Positions 28,063 to 41,439 of a stretch of 64,000 bases of DNA are shown piece by piece. The notes below the pieces were generated by a model. The model worked only from the letters and a program-made list of their open reading frames with translations. It had not been told where the DNA came from and did not search any database. Both the position numbers and the translations under genes were made by a program. This stretch comes from Hetaerina americana (Eukaryota > Arthropoda > Insecta > Odonata > Calopterygidae), in contig JAKTNV010000003.1 of assembly GCA_022747635.1 (NCBI GenBank), forward strand, positions 49,829,475 through 49,893,474, written 5' to 3'. How positions within the stretch are numbered: the first letter of the stretch is position 1; every line of letters starts with the position of its first letter.

Positions 28063-30868
28063 CCGATCCCCCGATTCGAGTTATTTCAATGGAAATCTAA
28101 CTAAGAAACCCAAGAACCATTATGTTCTTCTTTAACTTCGATGAATTAGACTGATTTACTTTAAGATCTCCTATTCTCTCCACTATGCTATCAAATGCAC
28201 CACGTATGTTATCTTATTCTGGAGGAAAATGAGTATTTCACAGTGTTAGATATACGCACGCCAATATCTGCAGTTCCTCTGTAATACTACAGAGAAAAAA
28301 ATCGCTATAATCGGCTATACAAATAAAGAGACAACAAGGGTGCAAACAGTTAATGAACGACATTGATTTTCTCTGTCCGTCTCTCTCTCTCTCTGTGAGA
28401 TGTGTAGTGGTTCCATATCGGAATAAATCAATACATATGAAATAATAAAGCGCAGAGTGAATAAAACATATCGCGAATAGCTTGTTGAATAGATTAATAA
28501 GTCAACTGAATGTAAACGGAATGCAAAAGAGCTACAAAATACATTGTCTTATTTTAATAAAACAAGCGTAAAATCACCTGGTAAATCCCATCAAATTATG
28601 ATAGAGGGAAAACTTGGAACCTTTTTGCTCTGCGTAAAAAACTGAAAAAGTAACAGCTGAATGGTGCGTAAAACCTTGAAGTTAAACTGATTTCATCTGC
28701 AAAATAATTTGCAACATCCAATCATTTACCACCCGATTACCAATAACCAATTATACATTTTATGAAAATAAACATCCAAACATTGTCACAATGTATGTTT
28801 TTGATAGCTATGTTTTGCGGACAGCAAATAACAACAATAAAATATGAAGAAAAGAGCTACACAAGGATTTATGGATAAAAAACCATAGGCACACAGTACA
28901 TGCGTGTTTTACTTTTCAAATATGCCTACATTAGCAATTCTTCTGTTTCCATGGGATTTTAAAATAAATTAATGAGAAGGTTATAAGAGGAGACCTGATG
29001 AACCACTATGGAGACTTCAGCAGTATTCTGAATACTACGAAGCCCATAAATTGAGTGATGTCAAGAGTGATGACAACGATGGTGATGTAAGTGTGATAAA
29101 CGCTACGGAAAAAGAACGACCCGATACTCACACAGCGATAGGTGCGCAGATAATTAACCGCGGCATTCTAACACAATGAATGGAAGGCATCGCAGGGGAA
29201 TGCGTCATTCGCACCCATATTTCACACGCCATCGAGATACGTCTCAGCTATCATTCACTGCGGGACAAACCTGACAGAAATTCTGTTGAGGACTCGGCCA
29301 GTTCAAAGCAAGCTCATCTAAATCACTACTTAAACTCAATACTCAACAAAACAAAGCCATTAATTAGATAAATTATACGTATTATGATTCACAAGCCCTT
29401 AATCACTATTACTAAGGCAGAATCAAAATGATTTGAGCAAACAAATCGAAATTATTTACCTCATTCAAACGATTTAAAACGATGTTTTTTTTACAAAGTG
29501 TGTGCCCGTAATGCATTGTGAATGTTTTGAAGTACTTGAACTGCCACACCACGTCAGAATTTTTTATCTTAATGGTTGGAAAATGTTGGCAAATAACATA
29601 TACAATCAAATAAAAAGTATATTAAATAAATGAAAAATTCCAAATTTATCATCAGAATATACCAATACAGCTTCCATAGGAACTCAATGCCAAGGCAGAA
29701 GTGAAAGGTTTATCGTTTGGATTCAAATGGCTTCGTAGGGCTTCACCATATATGGAATATCGGGGATGTTATATCAACGAATTAAAATGAATTTTTACGA
29801 TTCGCAGAATAATTTCCGCCCACATGAAAAATGGAGAAAACTGAACTCGAGATTCTTCGTGGATAAGCTCTATCCCAATGTTATAATAATGCTTCATTGT
29901 TGAATGATTTCCTGTCAGCATCATAAACCTGTTTTTCATATTGAATAATGATATTAATTTCAATGTCAGTCATAAGGAAGGAGCAAGCAATTTAAGGCGA
30001 TGAAAATCCACTGCATAAAAATATCTCTTCAATTTTCATAGAACCGTGTAATATCCACACATGGGCACTTTTGCCAGAGATTTTGTTTCTAGATATTTTA
30101 AGAGAAATGAAAGTCATAAAAAAGTCATATGATAACCCAATACATATAATAATTTTACCAATATCGAATTGGAAAACCATTTTCCGATATGGCACTGAAT
30201 TATCGATTGGTTTACCCCAATAACAATGCTGCGGGAGGGCACACCCGTAATATCACCGCAAGGGGCGGCAAAGCCTAGGGATGTTTCGGCAACCTAAAAT
30301 AAGAGACTTACAAGGAACATTTCATGAGTGTGAGCGAAATGTTTTAAATTGTTAGCATATACGAAAGTTTACATACCTATTATTATTAAAACGCTACCCG
30401 AACACTCAAAAATATGACCGCGAAGATCAAAGGTCACTCCCGATGACGCAAGAATAACGGTGAAAATATTTGAAAAATGGACATTTCAGTGACGCAAACG
30501 ATCTCTATGCTGATGAGTTACCAAATGAAAACCGCAAACTTCTGAATTAAAAAATTACAAAAATGAAATAAAATTAAAGCGGGGAATCAATGCATACAAG
30601 AATAACTCGCAAAAAAAGGTAGATACCGTTTTAAAATAAGTCTACTCATGCACAACACAAACGAGGGTGTTTAACTTCAGAATTCAAATAATACATAAAA
30701 ATGCCAATCAGTATTAAAGAACACACTGTAGTGGGGTAATATTGACACTTAGCATGCAAATAAATAGAAAATGGGAATCTGATATACGTGAACCATTATA
30801 AGAGTAATGCGCATGATTTTATTGTGGCGCGACTATCCATGGCAGCAAGGTAAAACCGGTCGGGAAAA
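28063..30868. other. Non-coding A+T-rich DNA
   Basis: Includes a short (TC)n run at about 28379-28396. Nothing else recognised. Confidence 0.45.
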
Positions 30869-31205
30869 GCTGTGGGGGAAGAAATGAAACCGAAACATTA
30901 CAGACGCTTCAAGAGGCCTTCAAGGACGACTGAATTTCAAGGTCACAGCCCGGGATGTGGCACAAGGCGTTCAAGGAGGGCCGGGAGGAGGTCGCCAACG
31001 AACCCCGTTCCGGACGCTCAACAATGGCCACAGCCGACGAAAACATGAATCGTGTGCGCGAAGTTTTGCGTTCCGACCGTCGATTGAGCATTCAGCAAAT
31101 TCTGACACCCTACCCATGTCCACATTTGTAGTACATGGAATAGTAACCGAGGATATGGAAATGCGCAAGGTCTGCGCGAGGCATGCGCCGAAAGTGTTGC
31201 CACAT
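30869..31205 (+). pseudogene. Mariner-type transposase fragment (N-terminal DNA-binding region)
   Basis: The conceptual translation matches the N-terminal helix-turn-helix half of mariner transposases. It shows TLQEAFKDD (30904-30930), HKAFKEGREEV, a PRSGRS linker, RVREVLRSDRRLSIQQI (to about 31103), then in another frame VHGIVTED and MRKVCARHAPKVL (about 31134-31197). Breaks: an in-frame TGA immediately after KDD (30931-30933) and a frame change near 31100. The catalytic DDD half, normally about 200 more residues, is absent, and no terminal repeats were found. It is a dead fragment, distinct in sequence from the two other mariner remnants in this window. Confidence 0.85.
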
Positions 31206-31499
31206 GTCCTTCATCGTTACCAACTTCCTGGCCCGGAGCACTACCCTGGTGGTTCCCCAGCCCAGACTTGGCATGTATACATATACGTTTACCTGGAAAC
31301 AAATCAAGAGAGTATAGCGAATCTCGATTACATTTCCTAGTAGCGACTCGAACAAAACCCTAAGTCTGATTGATGTATTTGAGGCTCTTTGAAAAGACGA
31401 ACGGGCGCGAATCGACGAAAAGCCACGAAAAAATTGACAGAGATTGAAGCCTACAAACTCGCAAGTACAAATCGGCGACGTAGTAACTAATTGAAATGG
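31206..31499. other. Non-coding DNA
   Basis: Nothing recognised after the mariner fragment. Confidence 0.4.
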
Positions 31500-31790
31500 A
31501 GGGAGAGACAGAGGGAATAACCTAACAGTTGTCCGTAGACAGGAGTGTGATGGACTCTCTCTCTCTCTGAACCTCCGAATGGGACGGTGGGGGATGGACT
31601 ACGCGAGGTGGTTTGGGAAAGATTGATCCGTCCGGTGCATAATGAAAGCGATAGCGAGTACCGGAGGAAAAGTGAGAGAGAGAGAGATATGGGCTCGCGG
31701 AGAGAGAGGTTGGGGTACGAACGGGGATGGGGAGAGCGGCCGGGCGAGGATGAGGGGGCGGGAAACCAAAAACACTCGAGTTGATGGGAG
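31500..31790 (+). repeat. Purine-rich block with (TC)n/(GA)n runs
   Basis: It contains a CT run at about 31556-31568, a GA run at about 31674-31688 and GGGGAGAG words. No credible gene. Confidence 0.5.
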
Positions 31791-33035
31791 CCGACGCGGC
31801 TGTGTCACATGAGGATTGCAAACAAACGTACCGCCGGGAACTCCGGTTGAGGCGTTCACCGGAAGGTGGATGGGATGAAGCGGCAGAGACTCGTGGGGGA
31901 GTTTCCGGAATGGACGGCAGAAGTGCAGAAATGGGAGCCGGTGCAAAAATACGCGAGAAAATTTTTAGACGGACAGAGGTCTCGGCTTGGATTCAAGCTG
32001 AATCGAGTTTATGGCGTCGCTTCGTATCTTCACCGCCGTCAAAATGAAATGAGAAAAGCATCGCTGGAAAGAAGCCAAACTATCACACGCGCAAATATTC
32101 GAACTTCCTCTTAAAACGAACGCTAAAATATTACGCTGACATGAGAGGGAATGTTGGTTTATCTTTAAGCATTAAATAAAAAACCATTAATAACCTTCAG
32201 CTTCGGGACATCAAATTCAAAAGTGAAAACTACCAAATTGCATTGCTTTTCAACTTGAATTGTCTAAAATTAGAAGGGCGGAAGGCACTTGACAACATAC
32301 CAATTTAACCCATCTAATTATTCACGCATGAATTCTCAAAAACTAATCCTCTCTTCCCCTTAGGCTTGATTAAAAATTAACAATTTCATGCCAATTTTAA
32401 CTTGTGCTCTACCCTTAATCGCCGTAATTTTCTTCAATAAATATCAGCTTGATGATTTCATAACTGCTACTTTTTCCTCGACTGAATTCTGAAACATTTC
32501 AGGGGTTCATTATCCTGAGAAATAAATTTCGTATAATATATCGTGGATGAATTCCCATCAAGCGGACATAAAGCCATTGAAATACAGAAATAAGTATTAA
32601 CAACATTATGTTTTAGCAGAAAATTGTGTCAAACAGAATTTTTCCAGAATTTAGATTTGATGTCTTAAAACTTGTCACATAAGTTAGTCTGTAAATTTTA
32701 GAAGTGATATGAAAAATATTTTAAAAAATACGTTTAGAACAAAATGCGTAGACATACTACATTATAGGGCATTATTGAGAAAAATCGACTCATTTCAGAA
32801 AAAAATCAATGAGGGGAAATAAAATCTGACGCCTGAAAGCAGGAAACACTAGGTTAAGCAGACCCCAAGAAACTGAAACCATATGATTTTAAAATCCAGA
32901 TGGGTGTAAAATTGAAACTAATAGGATCGAATACCAGTTGAACTGAAGAGAAAATAGATTGAAAAAAAGAGATGACGATTATAACAACAACGATCCCCTG
33001 ATCTTAACTCTGTGAGAATTCTGAGGAGTCTGGGT
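31791..33035. other. Non-coding DNA, nothing recognised
   Basis: Mixed composition to about 32110, then A+T-rich. No domain or RNA recognised. Confidence 0.4.
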
Positions 33036-33760
33036 CGGGAGAGATAAGGTGACGAAATACACGAAGAAACTGGGGAGAAGAAAGAAGAAGGTAAAAGACG
33101 GCGAGGAGAAGGAGAGGGGAGTGGGAATGAGCGAACGAGAGGGAAATATAGGATGAGGAGTGGAACTAGATGGGGTGGATGCAGTGGGCGAAAGGAAGCA
33201 CCGGAATGCCCTCATGCTGGCAGCGTTCCGTGGGCGAGGTCACACGGCGGTCGACGGGAGAGAGAGAGGGACGGGTGGGCGACAGCGTTGATTTTTTTTC
33301 GGCGAAAGGGGAGGCGGACGCGAGGGGAGAAAAGGAGAAACAATACGAGTGAACTGTAGCGGCCTGAACCTTGAGTTGACTGACGCCGTTTAGTAGCAGG
33401 GAGGGGGAAAGGGACGAGGAACTGGGAAGGATAAAAAAAGAGGAATTCGATTTCGAAGGGGGAATAGACCCCGGATGATGAGAGGGGGAATATTTGAAAT
33501 ATTGGCATGAGTGATGGGCGGGGCGATTACTGAAGAGAAGAGAATAGAGAAGAGAGAGAGCCGGTGCCTGGCCACGTTCCCGGCGATTAGTCAGTCCCAG
33601 CTCGCCGGCTGGCACGACAGTCCCTTCCGGGGGCCCTCACGTGCTCGACTATGGAGGAAAGAAATGGGTGGGACCGGTGCGAGGGAGAGGGAGATACAAC
33701 CTGGGAGAGAAAGAGATGGGTATGGGCACCAAGAAAAACGCACCCCCGTCCACCTCGCAT
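33036..33760 (+). repeat. Purine-rich block on + strand
   Basis: GGAGAGG/GAAGAAAG words dominate. Several overlapping stop-poor frames on both strands (for example 33166-33615 minus) are Ser/Pro/Phe- or Arg/Glu/Gly-rich low complexity. Confidence 0.6.
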
Positions 33761-34780
33761 AAATGTACTTCACTGAAGACTCTCCCACACCAGACCAATT
33801 TATACGACCAAATGCCAAACAAGATCACATATGCCGTCGAAAATCTCCAGCATAAATGGCCCACCTCCCCATCACCGGCCTTCGCACAACCTCCCACAGC
33901 GCTACGGGCGAAAGCACTTACGGAGCTGGAAAAAAAGTGAACCGCGCACCGCTGAGGGCGAAAAGAGAAACAACTCGAGCGAGAGAGAACGACGGAGAGA
34001 TGAGATGGAAACATATAAACAAAAAGTTACCTCACGTCGTATGCCCTCTCTCTCACTCTCACTCCCATCCTTTCTCACTTGGCTGCATCAAACTATCTCC
34101 TATTCTCTCCTCCAACAAAAGAGTCGGGTGGGAAGGGGGGGGGGAGAAATTTAGGGAACGCATGCGGAAAAACTACCTCCCTCTCGTGCACCTCACCCTC
34201 CTCCGGCGATGAGCGCTTGCAATGTCGCAGAGGAGGAGTCTAGTCGAAGCGGCGAGTATTGGGGGAGAAGGCATGAGGAAGTGGCGCGACGATGGCAGGG
34301 GAATGAAAGGCCTAGCGGTTGGGCAAAATGGGAGCAAAATGTGCTGGGATGGCCGGGAGGGAGGCAGGTAATGATGGAAGGATATGCATCAGAAGAAGAA
34401 AATGTGAAGGGAGGGATAGAGGGATATTCGCAAAGTAAACCACCGCTCCAGTCACACTATAATTTTCGCCGAAACGACTACCTCTTCGTGGCAGATGAAT
34501 GCTAAACACGAAAATGAGCTACACTGACGGGGTTACGGACGGGAAGGCAGCGCGTCACCTGAAATATATTTAGATGCTTCCATCTATGCTTGACACACGT
34601 CAGTAATTCGAAAATGGTACGCCGATGGGCCCCAGGGAAGCACGAATAACACAACGCCACCAGACGGGAAAAGGAGAGATTTCCATGTCTATGCGGTGTA
34701 TAGAGAGCCATTCGAGCATGATAGAACGAGACATCCCCACAAAACACTGCAAGACGTGGATTAGGCGGAGGCGGGCGAAT
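33761..34780. other. Mixed low-complexity DNA, no recognised gene
   Basis: It alternates between pyrimidine-rich (about 34040-34110, 34180-34205) and purine-rich (34125-34160, 34260-34430) stretches. No motif-bearing frame. Confidence 0.4.
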
Positions 34781-35095
34781 GTAGAATGGGAGGCGACGGG
34801 GGAAGATGAGGGGGGGGCAATGCGAAGGAGAGAGGTCGGAGAGAGGGCGAGGAGGAAGCGGGGACACCGGGGAGGATGTGGGAAGGGAGGAGAGACTCGG
34901 GAGGTACGAAAGATGGGCGATCGAACCTTCGTCGTCGTCTCACCCCTCCGACCAGTTGGTAGCCGCGGTGGCGTGTTTGGTGTCATTGGCGCGGGGTCAA
35001 GGCGAAATGGCAGAAAAAAAGAAAGAATAATGTAGTGCGCCACGAGAAATTCAGGCCACACCAGAGTTAGAGAAATGACGGGAGGTTGGAGGGGG
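34781..35095 (+). repeat. Purine-rich block on + strand
   Basis: GGGGAAGATGAGG/GAGAGGGCGAGG-type words, with a non-purine interruption at about 34930-34980. No credible gene. Confidence 0.5.
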
Positions 35096-35151
35096 TAAGT
35101 ATGGTGGCGATACAAGGAGAATGTTTGCATTAATTTTCTCTGTTGAATGGA

Positions 35152-35160
35152 AATATATAC

Positions 35161-35227
<67 letters not shown>

Positions 35228-35230
35228 CAT
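35152..35230. repeat. (TA)n microsatellite
   Basis: (TA)n from about 35164 to 35222, flanked by TATATACAGG on the left and ACATACAT on the right. The 274-codon minus-strand frame that crosses it (34600-35424) is open only because (TA)n and adjacent low-complexity DNA lack stops. Confidence 0.95.
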
Positions 35231-37468
35231 AAAATGTGAAAGATTGTTTCGAAGATCGAGCATTTTTCATCAAGAGAAGGTGGATTGTGCACTCGTATAA
35301 AATATTCATGTGTGGGGAAAGAGAAAGAAGTGTTTTCAGATGACTTGCAGCAATGGAACAATAGTATTCTTTTGGCGATATAAAATATGCCAGAGCTAAA
35401 TACTCCATTCTCGCGAATTTCCAATTTTCACCCTGGTTGAAAATAGCAAAAGCCGATGTTTTCACAGATAAAAGAAATTCTAGAAACACTAATCATTTGA
35501 AGGCGCCCATATGTGCGCCGTTCTCATGCGAATACGATGAGATAATTTTTGAAATAAGAAGAAAGTTCATTACCATTCTATGATCTGGCAATGCAAAGCA
35601 ATGCGACACATTACTCGCGCATTTATAAAAGCCTTCCGTATATTTAGAGAATCTGATCATAGCTTTGAATTAACAGCTCTAATTTATGGTAACATACCCT
35701 GTTAAGCTTGGAATTTATACATTTGAAATTGACTGCCTTATAGAAAAACTTCGCCTATTCATCAAAAACTCAAACCGTTTCACATCCGAAAATAAAGCCA
35801 ATTGTCGAACACCCATTTACCAACTGTAAATAAAGGAAAATGATAGCGATGCCGGGCAAATGGAAGTAGCCAAAGACCATTAGGAAGCTGAAGAAAAATC
35901 GATGGGGACTGTTTTCAATATGGTGCATTAGAGGAAAAAGATTCCCAGTTTATTTTCCAGTTTCCTGTTTTATTACAAAATACTTTCGCCCAACAGGGCG
36001 GAGAGTACGTACAACGACGGAGATAAATACGATTCTAGAACTGCAAATGATGCATGAGAATGAGTTGGTTTCGCTGGGGAGGACGCCGAGGATGCGTAAA
36101 GGACGGGCACTGCGTGCGAGTGAATGACGTTTGAAATACCGTTTCCACCGAGTTTGAAAAGGACAGATCGTCGCTGGAGGAGGGGAGATTCCGGGGCATA
36201 AAGGAAACAAATGTAGAGATGGAGATGAGGCATGGGATATGGGATTCGTCCGCGAAAAGTAGATGCACCAGAACCAACCCGCGATCCAAAACAATGGGTC
36301 TGAGCAATGATCGATTAACAAGCAACTGCCAGTCCGACAGAAAAACGCGTCGCTCTTAGCTGCAGAAGTAAGTCTTCGTGGGAGGGGTAAAAGAAAATCT
36401 GAAATGGTGGATGGGGTGCTAGGAACAGACGCGGCGGATGTGTTCTCGCCATTTGCTTCGGACTAATTAATGGCCCACGACAGCCGCCATTTTTTTCTAC
36501 AAGAGTGGTTATCATCAGAATCTGGAGCATTTTTTAATTAATGATAACATTCACGCCGAAGCGGTAACTCATGACGATGGAAAATGAAAGCTGTTATCAA
36601 AAAATCTTAAAATATGTTTTTCACGAAGGGAAATAAAAATATTTACAACCAAATTATGGACACAAGTAGCGCAAGAATTAAATAGAATGGGGTGGGAAAG
36701 GGTGGGGTGTGTGAAGCTTTTAATTATTCCAGACAATTTTAGTTGGTGTTTACTTAGATATGTATTTATATAGAGAGTATTAACGGCTAAGATGTCTCTC
36801 ATGACAACCAAAGTGGCATATATGATATAAAAATTAATGGCAAATGCCTCAAGGCGTGCATTCAATTTACACAGTTTAAATCCATCATTTCGCTATTACC
36901 TCACACTCAAATGCAATATTAGCAGCCAATCATAACCACTTCCATAGAGTATGGTGAATCATGACGAATACTGTTCTTAAAGTAAAGTAGAAGACTAAAC
37001 TGGCCAAAGCTGGGAAAAAGCACATCATAACAGTGCGCACAAGACTGACTGAATTTTACCAATACTAGCAAAAACGCACATCTAATCAGAGAACAACTGC
37101 GAATTAAAGTCGAAGTCATAATTCCGCAAGCATTAGCTGTTTATCGTCACTCTATTATTTGTAAAATCGTTTTTTTCTGATAGAAAAAATCTCCGACGCA
37201 TATTTTATTCTTCACGCCATTTTTACGAACGTTGCCAGATATTAGCTAATTCGCTTCCTAAAGACGATCAAAATTCAAATTTTTACAACAGTGTCCAGAC
37301 TTCATTTTACTTTTCCGAGGAATAAAGTGCGACGAAAATATGCGTGTCATTTTACAGAGTTGACAACTTGTTGGCACTAAATAGAATTGAATGATAATAT
37401 TGCATCGTAAAATAAAATTAGTCCTATAAAGCTCTCTGGTACACTGAAGATGTTTATGTAGAAATTAC
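35231..37468. other. Non-coding A+T-rich DNA
   Basis: A minus-strand stretch at about 35950-36325 is open in three overlapping frames without a domain. Nothing recognised. Confidence 0.4.
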
Positions 37469-37659
37469 CTGGCATGTTCCCCGGCTGCATCCCGCCGTAT
37501 TGACTGGACGCACTTGACTGCACCTGCATATTTTTAACGAGGTGATTCCTCTGGTGCGTACGAGAAGCTACGCCCAACTGGGACGCCAGCCTGCATCTGC
37601 GGCTGCGCCACTCCGAGAGCAGCGAGAACGCAAACGTGGAGTTAGGGAACGGATTGTTG
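37469..37659 (-). CDS. Possible internal exon of an unidentified host gene
   Basis: On the minus strand a 191-nt open segment is bounded by a plausible 3' splice site (CCTTTCAG just upstream of 37659) and a good 5' splice site (CCAG then GTAATTTC just downstream of 37469). The frame through it is free of stops and has one extra base at each edge. Its 3' half encodes VQSSASSQYGG followed by MQPGNMPG, a Ser/Gln/Gly/Met-rich composition common in transcription factors and cofactors. The segment is clearly GC-richer than its surroundings. I recognise no domain and cannot name the gene. A second frame over the same bases is also partly open. It could be a chance GC-rich patch. Confidence 0.3.
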
Positions 37660-39585
37660 CTGAAAGGTTCATATCCATGTCATGACATGAAATGCTGTTT
37701 TCGGGAAAAGGAGCTACCGATGGGCTCCTGCGGCGCGGCGAGACTCGTGAGTTAGTACATTCTCCTCGGCGGGATGTAGACACCGGCCGCACCAATAAAA
37801 TTCCTTATTTAAAGAGAAAATACGATTACCTAAGAGAAAATACGATATAGACCTGAGAACCCGTATGGGAAAATTTTTGGAACTAAATATTTCGACATCG
37901 TATCAGTTACAATAAAATCCGGAATACAGGAAGACACAAGTCGCAAAAACAATAAAAGCAGTTTTAATTTGGTTCAAAATATCGCACAAGGAATATAAAA
38001 TTAAGAAATTAAAAGAACTCGCGAAAAATTTCCTTCAGTAACGATAGTAAATTTCCTATTGCCCTTTAAGGTCTTCCACCACTTATGTTCTACAAACATA
38101 CAAATTACAGTCGTGATCTTTTCCGCATACGATATCTCTTAAAAACCTTTCGTGAAATGCTCGCGATAACTAAAGAGTCCATGATTAATGAAACAGTAAG
38201 AGAATTATTAAAGTGATGCAAATAAGCACAGAAACAAAAATCTATACATCAATTAATAAGTTTTAAAAGCTAGTGAACATAAATTGCATTGAATCAATTC
38301 ATAGCATTAACAAATAGTAGCACTTAATGAACTACAGAGCAACTAATACCGTATATATTAACTCTCGGAAAATTTACCAGGTTTATTGTGATATCACTGG
38401 TCACACTAATGCTCTGAAATAATATTCACGGCACCAGCATTGGAACCGTTTCATAATTTCCAACGGTAATCGCTTTATTTCGGAATTTTGGAAATCCATA
38501 CACCAAACTCGTCTCACACTTTCCAGCTGCATGCCCCACAAAGCTAGCTTACACCATTTCATTAACTGATTAATGATATCTATTCTCGGAGTGCACATTC
38601 ATTTCGTATCACAGTCAGAATAATTGTCCTTTGGCATATGGTATACATTCAAGAGAGTTTGCTTTGCTGAGATTCTCGTCCGTAGCAGAGGGACGGCATC
38701 AAATCAAACCTAAGCCGGCGAAAATGAAGAATTTCGCTCTGGCAGAACCGCTAAATAAGGATTGAATTAAAGGCAATACGGTAGTAAACAGTTTACAGTC
38801 GTTGCTTTCAGTGATAACGTGATTTGACCATGGTGATATTAAAATGTTAGCATGGAATTAAATGCAATCGAATATTCAAAATTCTGTAGAACAAGATCCA
38901 TGAGAGAGAACCACATAAAGAGGGATGAATTATTTGAGGCACGAGTCACAAGAATATTACTTTTCACTGTATAATGCCTGAAGTGAATTAAGTACATGCA
39001 TAAAGCAAAAATTAATAATCCTGTAGAAAAGAAAGACGACACGCATTGCATTATAAATATTGCATTATTATATATCATGGTAACCACCCGCGATTTCGGC
39101 GTCGCTCGAGTTCAGTTTTGAAAATAATTCTTCTGTTATCTTCCGCATATGATCCACTGTGGCTTTTTTTAATCGCAACCTAAGAGTTTCTATATTTATT
39201 GCTACTCGTAAGTATTTGTAAACATGGTAGTTTTGGATACACATTCCTGCTTGTTAGAGGATGAAGGGTTAAAAATCTGTGAAGCGTAACTTTAGACTGA
39301 TTTGACAATCGACGCAAGAATGTGAGGGAGGATTATTATTTTGCGGAAAGGATAAAGAACGAGGGGATCTAAGGATAAATTTCGGTGACGGACGAAAGAG
39401 TGAATTTTTACCATTTCGATTCTTAAAGGGATAAGAGGATTCACATGGAAGTGCATCAGACATTCGTTTACAAATGATGATCTGGATATAAAACGGCACT
39501 TATATTATAATGGGACCACTAATGTAAACTTGATGTAAATCGATCGATTCCATTATTCCCCGAAAACATCTCCACAACCACTGAA
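37660..39585. other. Non-coding A+T-rich DNA
   Basis: A GC-rich shoulder to about 37795 adjoins the possible exon; the rest is featureless. Confidence 0.4.
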
Positions 39586-39960
39586 TGGTGGTATTTTGTA
39601 AGAGGAAAGGGAAGTGATGTGGACATGGGAGGCAATATAAAGACTTCGGGAAGAGGGAAAGGACGGAAAAGGCTTCAGGGAATTTCTCGGCCATCTATCG
39701 CCGTCATTCGGTGGGGTGGTTAATCGGCCAATTTGTTTGTCGGGGTGTCGAGGAAACGGGGTGGCCAAGAGTATACCGTGGAGCGGCAGAGGAGGAAGGT
39801 GTTTAGGCGTTTAGAATGGAGACGAGAATGCTCGGGGGGTGGGGGATTGCTGGGGGGGAGGAGGGGAAGAGAGCGGAGCGCCCGGACGTGAGCGTTAATT
39901 AATGGCAATGAGAAAGAGACGGGTTAACGCAAGGTGAGACGGAATGCGAGGGAGAAGCAC
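39586..39960 (+). repeat. Purine-rich block on + strand
   Basis: GGAAAGGGAAG/GGGGGAGGAGGGG words dominate, with G-runs at about 39834-39858. No credible gene. Confidence 0.5.
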
Positions 39961-41439
39961 TTGCGAGGTTGAAGGTTCCAGTCTAACTCCCTCACCTCTG
40001 CTTGGCGCAATCCACTGAAAAAAGAGAGGAAATGGAAAACGAGAGGCACCCAATTCTCGCTTGTTTCCGAGGAATAAAGAGAGGTTCGTAAGGAATCCTC
40101 GTTGATGCTCGGTGATTCTAAAATCACAGATTATTAGAAAATCAATCCATGATCATTCTGTGGGGATTGAAGAATGGTTGACTGCACACACGGCGGCTCA
40201 AGAAGGTCAACAAAGGTGCTTTTGACGGTAGACGCCGTGCAACTGCTGGTGAAACGTGGGATAACTACTGCGGAGAATTACACCATTTCTTTCTATACTA
40301 TTTGGGAAGAGATCTTAGACTGCACGAATCGTAAAGCGCAAACCTCCCCCTTCCTTCTTGCACTCACTACTCCGACCACTTGTTTTCCCCCCCCGGGCAC
40401 TTGGTAGCCGGGCGGGAGAGGACGTGAAATCCAGGTGTGTCAGAACGGATTGCAGGCCCGTGGCGCTACTAGTTGGAACAGTAGCCACTTCACTACACTA
40501 ATTCCTTATTAATTAGACACGTTCAAAACATGTCAGCTGCGTAGCTACTCCTCTGGGACATATTTTCAAAAGCTGAAGCTCTCGTTACATATCAGTGCGC
40601 ATGAAAACCGAGTAAGCAGACATCACGTTCGAAAAAGAATCTGAAAGAATGCCAAAGACCACATTACGCTAGAGCAAATTAAAGTTTACGAGTTGAGTTA
40701 ATGCTAAACGTCGAAAAAATTTAATTATAATCTGACGCAAGTCATTAATGTCAACTCAGGTCACATCTATGTGAAAGCATACGACTTCACGCTCCACAGT
40801 AACAACGGCAGTTTTTGAAGTATTCATTGAAAAAACTGTCGCTAGAAAATTTTCACGATTTACCAAATAATTTAAAATATAAAACTTAACATTTTAAAAC
40901 AGTCATCCATAAGAATATGCAATCAATAGAAAGACAGCGAATTCGATTCGGTGAATAAAAATTCATTTCACATTTGCTTTTAATGAAATGCGTTATAGTA
41001 AATTCGGCCATTAAGTATAGAATGAGAGTAACGCATTTGGAATTATAGGGTTTATTTAATGGCTCAATAGAAAACATACGTTAAGACTTACGGCATTAAG
41101 AGAAGAGATTTTATGACGGATCCATGCATCTATGAAAAATTACTGACGCAATAATGATAAATAAATAATATGCACTCACGGCAAATGGATGAATCCGGGA
41201 AGAGGTAAGCCAGGTATGCCACTTGTTGACCTGTCAACGAAAATAGGATGAATTACAAAAATGAAAGAGAATAGAAATGGGAAATATTTGTATAAATAAG
41301 TTTATTTTCACATATCAAACGCACTAAGAAAAAAATTGAAGAGACATTTGATGAGAAATTACATTAACAAATGTACGAGATACCAATCATTCTGACTACT
41401 GAAAATCCATTAAAAAAATAAATTTCCCGCAAAAGCAAT
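39961..41439. other. Non-coding DNA
   Basis: Nothing recognised; A+T-rich after about 40500. Confidence 0.4.

Noticed and set aside
30511..30540. CTGATGAG followed by GAAAAC, hammerhead-like words
   Set aside because: The bases between them do not form a stem II and no stem III with a cleavage triplet follows.
34600..35424. 274-codon minus-strand open frame, among the longest in the window
   Set aside because: It crosses the (TA)n array (Tyr-Ile repeats) and purine-rich low-complexity DNA that lack stops by composition; no domain.
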